Positions 1 through 5,010 of a DNA stretch of 5,010 bases are shown here, one piece after another; within the stretch, counting starts at the first letter, position 1, and every line of letters starts with the position of its first letter. The notes below the pieces were generated by a model. That model made no database searches and had not been told where the DNA came from. It saw only the letters and a list, made by a program, of their open reading frames with translations. A program made the position numbers and the translations under genes. This stretch comes from Nocardioidaceae bacterium (GTDB taxonomy: Bacteria; Actinomycetota; Actinomycetes; Propionibacteriales; Nocardioidaceae): contig JACCYS010000022.1 of the NCBI GenBank assembly GCA_013696365.1, positions 1 through 5,010 of the forward strand, read 5' to 3'.

Positions 1-585
1 GCGGCGGCGCACTCCGAGGCACTGCAGGCTGCGGCGGCCGCCGAGGCTGCCGCAATGAGCCGGCTGGAGCGCATCCGCGAATCGGCAGTCGGCCAGGCCG
101 AGATGACCTTTAAGGCGGCCGTGGCCCGCGCCGAGGCCGAGCGCGAGGCAGCCGGCGAGTACGAGAAGACGACCCGCGCCTTCGCGTCGGCTCGCGCCAA
201 GGCGCTGCGCGAGCTGGCCAGCGAGCACACCCAGGCCGTTGTCGGCGCCCAGCAGGCGTACGAAGAGTCGCTGCGGGCCAGCGACACAATCCTGGGTCAA
301 GAGCCGGGGCAGGGGCCTCCGGTCAGGAATCTGGGCCCGGTGACCGAGCTGACCAGGCACCGGCACCAACCAGCCAGACCCCCCACCCAGCAGGCCCCAA
401 CCCCGCCACCCAACGGCCAAGCGCCCCAACAGCGGTCCCTCGCCTCGCCGCCCCCCAACGGGCAGGCGCCGAAGCCGGCGCCGAAAGACAGCGCTCCGGT
501 GCGCGAACCCGAGCGGGCCGAGCAGTCTCCGGCCCCTTCCCCCGCCGACAAGCAGCAGCAGTCGGCTGAGCTGCGCAAGTCCTGA
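1..585 (+). CDS. Hypothetical coiled-coil protein with Pro/Gln-rich tail (5' partial)
   Basis: I do not recognise this gene, and no function is assigned. The frame is already open at base 1, and the codons before the first ATG (position 55) encode an Ala/Glu-rich stretch with G/C third positions, like the rest of the gene. The true start is therefore probably upstream of the window, although the ATG at 55, preceded by a GAGG, cannot be excluded. Of 194 visible residues, about 1-97 are rich in Ala, Glu, Arg and Gln without helix breakers, which suggests a long helix or coiled coil. Residues about 100-194 are Pro/Gln/Ala-rich, probably disordered, and contain PPPNGQAP twice (residues 135-142 and 150-157). 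No signal peptide or membrane segment is visible in this part. The gene ends in TGA and converges on helD with a 17-bp gap. The reading frame is well supported; a scaffold or envelope-associated role would be a guess. Confidence 0.7.
   Translation, partial: AAAHSEALQAAAAAEAAAMSRLERIRESAVGQAEMTFKAAVARAEAEREAAGEYEKTTRAFASARAKALRELASEHTQAVVGAQQAYEESLRASDTILGQEPGQGPPVRNLGPVTELTRHRHQPARPPTQQAPTPPPNGQAPQQRSLASPPPNGQAPKPAPKDSAPVREPERAEQSPAPSPADKQQQSAELRKS
403..471 (+). repeat. Duplicated PPPNGQAP-coding segment
   Basis: Two 24-bp in-frame units, at 403-426 and 448-471 (45-bp period), both encode PPPNGQAP. They differ at about four bases, all at third codon positions, so the peptide is conserved while the DNA has drifted. 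They lie in the low-complexity Pro/Gln-rich tail of the first gene. A small tandem duplication within a disordered region is the simplest explanation. Confidence 0.75.
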
Positions 586-602
586 GCAGCACCGGCCAGC
601 CA

Positions 603-2765
603 TCAGGGGTCGAGCCGCTCCAACCAGCGGCGCGTCGACCCCACCGTCACCAGCTGCTGGGTGGCGCGGGTCAGCACCACGTAGAGGACCCGCCAACCGG
701 ATGGCGAATCGCTGACGATCTCATCCGGCTCGACGACAACCACGCCGTCGAACTCCAGCCCTTTGGTGTCCAGCGGTCCGAGCACGCGGACCCGGCTGGT
801 CTGCTCAACCATGTCGGCGAGCAACGGCTCGACTCCGCCCTCGCGTCCCGGGGGCACGACAACAGCGATCGTGCCCTCGACGGCGTCGAGCATGTCGGCG
901 ACGGCGCTGGTCAGCGTGGCGGCGAGGTCAGTTTCGCTCGGCACCAGGTGTTCCGGCTCCCGCCCGGTACGCCGTACCGCGTCGGGCAGGTCGGGGTCGG
1001 TCACCGCCTGCTGCACCACCTGAGCAGCTAGCGCGAACACCTCGGCAGAGTTGCGGTAGTTGGTGGACAGGCGGAAGAAGTGCTCCGTCTTGCCGGTGAG
1101 CGCTTCTGCCCGGGCTGCGGCGGCCTCCTCGGCCAGCGGCCACGAGGACTGCGCGGCGTCGCCGACGATGGTCCAGCTGGCGTACCGGCCCCGCCGCCCG
1201 AGCATCCGCCACTGCATCGGCGACAGGTCTTGGGCCTCGTCCACCAACACGTGGGCATAACCGTCGTCCCCGGTGCGGCGTGCGGCCCGCAGTCGGCGCT
1301 GCTCGGACTCCTCACGCTCAAAGCTCATCTGCTGGCTAGGGATGTCGTCGCTGATCGGCGACTCGGCGATCACGTCGCCGAGCAGGTAGCGCAGCTCGTC
1401 GATCAGCGGAATGTCCTCGATGCTGGGGGTCACGGAATGCGCGGATGGCGGGGGGGTGGCGAGCAGCAGGGACACGTCGTCCGGGCTCAGCACCCCCTGG
1501 GCGTAGCGACGCAGCCTTGCCGGGTCGTGCAACCACCGCCAGACCTCGACCGCCTCCAGCGGCGGCCACCAGGCCCTGGCGAACTCCCCCACCGGCCCGT
1601 CGTCGGCGAGGTCCTCGACGAACGCCTCACGGCCACGCTCGATCGCCCGCTGCCCGGAGATGCGGGACCAGAGCAGGTCCAGCAGAGCCTGCTGCACCTT
1701 GCGCAGCGGCCGGTTGCGACGCTGCCCCCCGGACAACAGCTGACGTCGCAACCCGCCGAGGTCCCGCTCGTTCAGCGTCAGCACCTCATCCCGCCAGAAC
1801 GCCCGCAACTCGCTCGGGGTGCCAGGCACCACGTCTCGGGCGGCGCGGGCCAGCACGCCACGCATCCGGGCCGAGCCCTTGACGGCGGCCACCTCCGGAT
1901 CATCGTGCCGGGTGGCACCGACGCCATCCACGACCTCGCCGACCGACCGCAACGTCACCGTGGTCTCACCGAGGCTCGGCAACACCCGGTCGATGTAGGC
2001 CATGAAAACCCCCGATGGCCCCACCACCAGCACACCGCCGGCCTCGAAGCGCCGGCGGTCGGTGTACAGCAGATATGCGGCGCGGTGCAGCGCCACCACC
2101 GTCTTGCCGGTGCCGGGCCCCCCGCCGATGGTGGTCACACCGCGCGCGGGCGCGCGGATGGCCTCGTCCTGCTCCTTCTGGATGGTGGCCACCACGGAGT
2201 GCATGTAGGCGTCGCGGGCTCTGGACAGCTGCGCCATCAGCGCGCCGTCACCGATGACGGCCATGTCCGCCGGCGCGGAGTCCGCGTCCAGCAGCTCGTC
2301 CTCTACCCCGGCGACGGTCTTGCCGCGGCCGCGAATGACCCGGCGGCGTACGACACCGGCAGGGTCTTGCGCGGTGGCTTGGTAGAAGACCGCGGCGGCC
2401 GGAGCACGCCAGTCGACGAGCAGCACCTCCTGCTCGGCGTCGCGCAGGCCGATGCGCCCGATGTAGCGCGGCCCATCGACCTGCGGTCCGGGCACCAGAT
2501 CGAGCCGCCCGAACACCAGCCCCTCGTGCGCCGCGTCAAGAGCGGCGATGCGCTTGGCGGCTTGGAAGACCATCGCGTCCCGCTCGACCAGACCACCCTC
2601 GTGCCCGAGCCGGGCTCGACCGTGGCCCTCGCGGGCAAGCGCCTGGGCCGAGCGGGCGGCCGCGTCGAGGCGGCGATACACCTCGTCGACGTAGGCCTGC
2701 TCGACGGCCACCTCGCGCCGCGCGAGCTGGTCGTTGTGGTCCGACACGGTCCGATCGACTCCCAC
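603..2765 (-). CDS. helD: HelD-family RNA polymerase-associated SF1 helicase-like ATPase
   Basis: This is a 720-residue UvrD/Rep-like superfamily 1 ATPase. Motifs in order are: an N-terminal charged helical segment (about 10-52); the HelD-type strand LLVDWRAPAAAVFY (115-128); a Q-motif-like IQKEQDEAI (195-203); Walker A GPGTGKT (216-222); a long family-specific insertion (about 265-500); Walker B VLVDEAQDL (506-514); GDAAQ (535-539); STNYRN (567-572); TKGLEFDGVVV (667-677); and VLTRATQQL (697-705) with the likely arginine finger R700. All helicase motifs look intact. Known HelD proteins bind RNA polymerase through the N-terminal coil and the insertion, and use ATP to release stalled polymerase and nucleic acid; the HelR subset protects against rifamycins. 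The length is close to that of mycobacterial HelD. The GTG at 2765 gives the longest frame; the GTG at 2747 (VSDHNDQ...) has a better ribosome-site match. The gene follows the crotonase gene by 41 bp. The family call is firm, but housekeeping HelD versus HelR is undecided. Confidence 0.92.
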   Translation of the reverse strand: MGVDRTVSDHNDQLARREVAVEQAYVDEVYRRLDAAARSAQALAREGHGRARLGHEGGLVERDAMVFQAAKRIAALDAAHEGLVFGRLDLVPGPQVDGPRYIGRIGLRDAEQEVLLVDWRAPAAAVFYQATAQDPAGVVRRRVIRGRGKTVAGVEDELLDADSAPADMAVIGDGALMAQLSRARDAYMHSVVATIQKEQDEAIRAPARGVTTIGGGPGTGKTVVALHRAAYLLYTDRRRFEAGGVLVVGPSGVFMAYIDRVLPSLGETTVTLRSVGEVVDGVGATRHDDPEVAAVKGSARMRGVLARAARDVVPGTPSELRAFWRDEVLTLNERDLGGLRRQLLSGGQRRNRPLRKVQQALLDLLWSRISGQRAIERGREAFVEDLADDGPVGEFARAWWPPLEAVEVWRWLHDPARLRRYAQGVLSPDDVSLLLATPPPSAHSVTPSIEDIPLIDELRYLLGDVIAESPISDDIPSQQMSFEREESEQRRLRAARRTGDDGYAHVLVDEAQDLSPMQWRMLGRRGRYASWTIVGDAAQSSWPLAEEAAAARAEALTGKTEHFFRLSTNYRNSAEVFALAAQVVQQAVTDPDLPDAVRRTGREPEHLVPSETDLAATLTSAVADMLDAVEGTIAVVVPPGREGGVEPLLADMVEQTSRVRVLGPLDTKGLEFDGVVVVEPDEIVSDSPSGWRVLYVVLTRATQQLVTVGSTRRWLERLDP

Positions 2766-2767
2766 CT
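2759..2767 (-). promoter_or_regulatory. Possible ribosome binding site favouring the GTG start at 2747
   Basis: On the minus strand AGGTGGGAG overlaps the GTG at 2765 and ends 11 bases before the GTG at 2747. The 2765 GTG itself is preceded by a pyrimidine-rich stretch without a purine tract. The site suggests that HelD starts at 2747, giving a 714-residue protein. The spacing is slightly long, so this is a lean rather than a decision. Confidence 0.35.
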
Positions 2768-2791
2768 GTGGCGAGGATTTGCGAACGTCCG

Positions 2792-2797
2792 ATCCTA
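2792..2797 (-). promoter_or_regulatory. Candidate -10 hexamer (TAGGAT) for helD
   Basis: The minus strand reads TAGGAT in the 41-bp gap between the crotonase stop and helD, fitting the actinobacterial TANNNT pattern. Transcription would begin near 2784-2786, leaving a leader of about 20 bases to the GTG at 2765 or about 38 to the GTG at 2747. No good TTGACA-like -35 is seen at the usual spacing, so an internal promoter is plausible but unproven. Confidence 0.35.
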
Positions 2798-2798
2798 C

Positions 2799-2813
2799 GC
2801 TTGCTGTCAGCCC
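2799..2813 (-). promoter_or_regulatory. Imperfect dyad resembling the rifamycin-associated element
   Basis: On the minus strand GGGCTGACAGCAAGC overlaps the crotonase stop codon and ends one base before the TAGGAT hexamer. Its dyad symmetry is partial (GCT..C-A-G..AGC). It resembles the core of the actinobacterial rifamycin-associated element as I recall it (GGGCTTGC-G-GCAAG), with mismatches at three central-left positions. Part of it codes for the end of the crotonase, so chance similarity is a real possibility. Confidence 0.2.
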
Positions 2814-3553
2814 TGCAGGAAGGCGCTCATCGCCGCGCGGGCCTCAGGCGATCCGAAGAGCCGTGCGGAGGCGGCGGCCAGCTGCTCGCCGCGGCTGTCG
2901 ATGCGCGCCAGCAGGTCGGCGTTGAGCAGGGTCTTGGTCTCGCGGACACCCTGCCGGGTCGTCTGCACGAACTCCGCGATCAGGCCGGCGACCGTGGCAT
3001 CTACCGCATCGTCGGCGACCACGGTGGTGACCAGCCCGCGCTCGACCGCCTCGGCGGCCCCGAAGGGCGCGCCGGACAGGGCCGCGAGCGCCGCCCCCCG
3101 GGGCGTCATTCGAGCCTGCACGGTCAGCGAGATGGTCGCCGCGGCGAGCCCGAGCCGGGCCTCGGTCAACGCGAACGTGGCCGACTCGGCCGCCACCACC
3201 ACGTCAGCCGCCGCCACAATTCCGAGCCCGCCGGCCCGCACGGGCCCGTCGAGGCGGACCAGCACCGGCACCGGAAGGGCCACGATGGCGCGCTGCAGAG
3301 CAACCATCGCGCGGGCACCCGCGACCATGCCGTCGGTGACCGCCTCGCGCATGTCGGCGCCGGAGCAGAACACCCGGCCGGACGAGCGAACTACGACAAC
3401 CAGGACGGACTCGACGGACGCGGCCACCTGTAATCGGTCGATGAGCTCGGCGACCAGCCGGCGGCTGAGCGCGTTGCGGTTGCCGGGACTGTTCAGGGTG
3501 ACGGTGGCAACTGTGTCGGCCAGGTCGAGGTGCACGAGCGCGTCGTCGTCCAT
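2807..3553 (-). CDS. Enoyl-CoA hydratase/isomerase family (crotonase fold) protein
   Basis: This 248-residue protein matches the crotonase superfamily in length and motif order. The N-terminal part contains RNALSRRLVAELIDRL (26-41). The first oxyanion-hole loop is FCSGADM (62-68), and the second is in VRAGGLGIVAAAD (105-117). By alignment with rat mitochondrial enoyl-CoA hydratase, the catalytic Glu164 equivalent is present as E131 in FALTEARLG, but the Glu144 position is G111. Such single-glutamate members include hydratases acting on branched or unusual substrates, as well as isomerases and other crotonases, so the exact acyl-CoA reaction cannot be fixed. It is expected to be cytoplasmic and to act in fatty-acid or branched-chain acyl-CoA catabolism. 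The start is the ATG at 3553, with only a weak GGGA 11 bases upstream. It is divergent from the transporter gene and lies 41 bp upstream of helD, possibly on the same transcript. No partner beta-oxidation gene is in the window. Confidence 0.88.
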   Translation of the reverse strand: MDDDALVHLDLADTVATVTLNSPGNRNALSRRLVAELIDRLQVAASVESVLVVVVRSSGRVFCSGADMREAVTDGMVAGARAMVALQRAIVALPVPVLVRLDGPVRAGGLGIVAAADVVVAAESATFALTEARLGLAAATISLTVQARMTPRGAALAALSGAPFGAAEAVERGLVTTVVADDAVDATVAGLIAEFVQTTRQGVRETKTLLNADLLARIDSRGEQLAAASARLFGSPEARAAMSAFLQG

Positions 3554-3601
3554 GCGGTGATCATTCCCGACCGTCGTCGGCTGCGGGTAGCGTCGTGCTT
3601 C
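3554..3601. promoter_or_regulatory. Divergent promoter region, crotonase / transporter
   Basis: This 48-bp gap must hold the start signals of two genes transcribed away from each other, unless one promoter lies inside the opposite gene. The plus side has the TAGCGT described separately. On the minus side I see no convincing -10. A TGATCA palindrome (3558-3563) lies next to the crotonase start but is too short to call an operator. Confidence 0.45.
3588..3593 (+). promoter_or_regulatory. Candidate -10 hexamer (TAGCGT) for a leaderless transporter mRNA
   Basis: TAGCGT fits the actinobacterial TANNNT pattern, and its last base is 8 bases before the GTG at 3602. Transcription would therefore start at or within a base or two of that codon, as in leaderless mRNAs, which are common in mycobacteria and streptomycetes. 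No Shine-Dalgarno tract is present before 3602, which agrees. The -35 region, around 3564-3570, is not recognisable. Confidence 0.4.
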
Positions 3602-5010
3602 GTGGAGAGTCGCGACACCGTCCGAATAGGCACGGCTCAGGGTCGCTGGGTGTTGCTCGCCACCATCCTCGGCAGTGGGATGGCGATGCTCGACGGCACC
3701 GTCGTCAATGTGGCATTACGGGTTATCGGCTCCGACCTGGGCGCCGATCTGGCCGACCTGCAGTGGGTCGTCAACGCCTACATGCTGGCGCTGGCGAGCC
3801 TGATCCTGGTGGCCGGGTCGCTGGGCGACCTCCTCGGCCGACGCCGGGTTTTCCTGGTGGGCGTCGCGTGGTTCGCGGCCACCTCGGTGCTCTGCGGCCT
3901 GGCCCAGGACCCCATGCTGCTGATCGTCGCCCGGGCGCTGCAGGGCATCGGTGGGGCGCTGCTGACGCCGGGCAGCCTGGCGATCCTGCAGGCCAGCTTT
4001 CACCGCGACGATCGTGCCCGCGCCATCGGTGCCTGGTCGGGGCTCGGCGGGGTGGCCGCAGCGCTGGGGCCGTTCCTCGGCGGCTGGCTGGTTCAGGAGG
4101 CGTCCTGGCGTTACGTGTTCCTGCTGAATGTTCCGGTGGCAGCAGCGGTAGTGGTGGTCACGCTGCGCCACGTGCCGGAAAGCTGCGACCGCACCGTCGC
4201 CGGCCGGCATGTGGACGTGGTCGGCGCAAGCCTGGGTGCGCTCGGGCTGGCCGGGGTCACCTATGCGCTGACCGAAGCCGGTGAGGGCGGCGGAGGGTTG
4301 GTCATGCCACTGCTGGTGGCCGGTCTGGCTGCGCTTGCCGCCTTCGTCGTACACCAGCGTGGCGCGGCTCACCCGATGGTCCCACCGAGCCTGTTCGGCT
4401 CCCGAACGTTCACGGTGAGCAACATGCTGACCCTGGTCGTGTACGCGGCACTGGGTGCGATGTTCTTCTTCCTCGTCCTGCAGCTGCAGGTCGCGATGGG
4501 TTTCAGCCCGCTGCAGGCAGGCATCTCGCTGCTGCCGGTCACCATCGTGATGCTGGGCTTCTCGGCCCGGTCGGGGGCACTGGCCGCCCGCATCGGGCCG
4601 CGTCCGCAGATGAGCGCCGGGCCGATCGTCTGCGCGGTGGGCGTGCTGCTGCTGGTCGGTGTGGACGCCGACAGCAGCTATCTGACCGGGGTGCTGCCAG
4701 GGGTTTCGGTCTTCGCGCTCGGTCTCACGCTGCTGGTCGCACCGTTGACCGCGACGGTGCTGGCCGCCGCGCCGGACAGGCTTGCCGGCGTTGCCAGCGG
4801 GGTCAGCAATGCGGTGGCCCGCACCGGTGGCCTGCTGGCGGTTGCCGCGCTGCCGGCTGTGGTCGGGCTGAGCGGCGCAGACTACGACGATCCAGTGGCC
4901 TTCGGTGCTGGTTATCGGGCGGCGATGGTGGTCAGCGCCGTGCTGTTGGCACTGGGTGGGCTGATGGCGCTGATCGGGCTGCGGCGTACGGGTGCGCAAC
5001 TGCTGGCCGA
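3602..5010 (+). CDS. MFS drug:H+ antiporter, DHA2 (EmrB/QacA-like) family, 3' partial
   Basis: The frame is open from the GTG at 3602 to the window edge (469 residues). About 14 hydrophobic helices can be laid out: near 16-37, 54-73, 83-100, 105-127, 143-163, 171-188, 205-222, 233-251, 273-294, 304-320, 338-354, 361-385, 405-423 and 439-460. This is the number expected of DHA2 transporters. Family motifs are LDGTVVNVAL (30-39), QWVVNAYML (54-62), motif A GSLGDLLGRRR (72-82), motif B RALQGIGGALLTPGSL (111-126), motif C ending GPFLGG (156-161), and WRYVFLLNVPV (169-179). The last helix is already passed, so only a short tail is missing. Relatives sit in the inner membrane and export drugs, dyes or other hydrophobic compounds by proton exchange; the substrate here is unknown. 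No regulator gene is adjacent; the gene is divergent from the crotonase. An upstream in-frame GTG at 3557 would leave no room for a promoter or ribosome site. Confidence 0.9.
   Translation, partial: MESRDTVRIGTAQGRWVLLATILGSGMAMLDGTVVNVALRVIGSDLGADLADLQWVVNAYMLALASLILVAGSLGDLLGRRRVFLVGVAWFAATSVLCGLAQDPMLLIVARALQGIGGALLTPGSLAILQASFHRDDRARAIGAWSGLGGVAAALGPFLGGWLVQEASWRYVFLLNVPVAAAVVVVTLRHVPESCDRTVAGRHVDVVGASLGALGLAGVTYALTEAGEGGGGLVMPLLVAGLAALAAFVVHQRGAAHPMVPPSLFGSRTFTVSNMLTLVVYAALGAMFFFLVLQLQVAMGFSPLQAGISLLPVTIVMLGFSARSGALAARIGPRPQMSAGPIVCAVGVLLLVGVDADSSYLTGVLPGVSVFALGLTLLVAPLTATVLAAAPDRLAGVASGVSNAVARTGGLLAVAALPAVVGLSGADYDDPVAFGAGYRAAMVVSAVLLALGGLMALIGLRRTGAQLLA

Noticed and set aside
581..607. 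Inverted repeat CCTGA / TCAGG spanning the convergent stop codons, as a possible bidirectional terminator.
   Set aside because: Three of the five base pairs are the two TGA stops, which always complement each other in this arrangement. The remaining stem is short, the loop is large, and no T tract follows.
1080..3560. A very long (826-codon) open frame on the + strand, antisense to helD and the crotonase gene.
   Set aside because: Over helD it runs in the register where stops would need TTA, CTA or TCA codons on the sense strand, which are rare at this GC content. It crosses two genes with clear protein motifs, and its own product is low-complexity with no recognisable domain. It is a shadow of GC-rich coding.
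3558..3563. TGATCA palindrome next to the crotonase start, as a possible operator.
   Set aside because: It is six bases with no longer dyad around it, it is easily expected by chance, and no regulator gene is nearby.
3557..3601. Upstream GTG at 3557 as the transporter start.
   Set aside because: It would add 15 residues that do not look like part of a transporter N-terminus (IIPDRRRLR) and begins three bases from the divergent crotonase ATG, with no ribosome site. The TAGCGT promoter candidate would then lie inside the gene.
3595..4284. A 229-codon plus-strand frame starting just before the transporter.
   Set aside because: It overlaps the transporter in another frame and encodes an Arg/Gly/Pro-rich product with no domain. 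The transporter frame explains the same DNA with many family motifs.
3716..4999. A 427-codon minus-strand open frame opposite the transporter gene.
   Set aside because: Its product is rich in Gln, His, Arg and Asp without hydrophobic core or motifs, whereas the plus strand encodes a clear 14-helix MFS protein. It is a shadow frame.

Overview
This is a GC-rich window (codon third positions are overwhelmingly G or C) with a compact gene layout, frequent GTG starts and TANNNT-like -10 hexamers. Together with a HelD-type RNA-polymerase helicase and an actinobacterial-style crotonase, this points to an actinomycete, plausibly of the order Mycobacteriales (Mycobacterium, Nocardia, Rhodococcus or Gordonia type). 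The genus cannot be settled from the sequence alone.

Layout. (1) Positions 1-585, + strand: the 3' part of an unrecognised gene for an Ala/Glu/Arg-rich, coiled-coil-like protein with a Pro/Gln-rich tail carrying a duplicated octapeptide. (2) Positions 603-2765, - strand: a complete UvrD/Rep-like superfamily 1 protein of the HelD family, converging on gene 1 with only 17 bp between the stop codons. (3) Positions 2807-3553, - strand: a crotonase-fold (enoyl-CoA hydratase/isomerase) protein, 41 bp upstream of helD and in the same direction. (4) From 3602 to the window edge, + strand: a 14-helix major facilitator (DHA2/EmrB-QacA type) drug-efflux transporter, divergent from the crotonase across a 48-bp gap. 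It lacks only its last residues. No RNA gene, insertion sequence, CRISPR array or large repeat was seen. No gene-free stretch is longer than about 50 bp.

How the genes could work together. The crotonase and helD may share a transcript, but a TAGGAT hexamer between them could give helD its own promoter. HelD proteins free stalled RNA polymerase, and some actinobacterial members (HelR) protect it from rifamycins. A dyad resembling the rifamycin-associated element lies directly upstream of that hexamer, and a multidrug-efflux-type transporter lies one gene away. A drug-response neighbourhood is therefore a testable but unproven reading. The crotonase has an ordinary acyl-CoA metabolism appearance and lacks one of the two canonical hydratase glutamates. 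I see no clear sign of a wholly new system; the most interesting points are the helD upstream region and the unusual active site of the crotonase.
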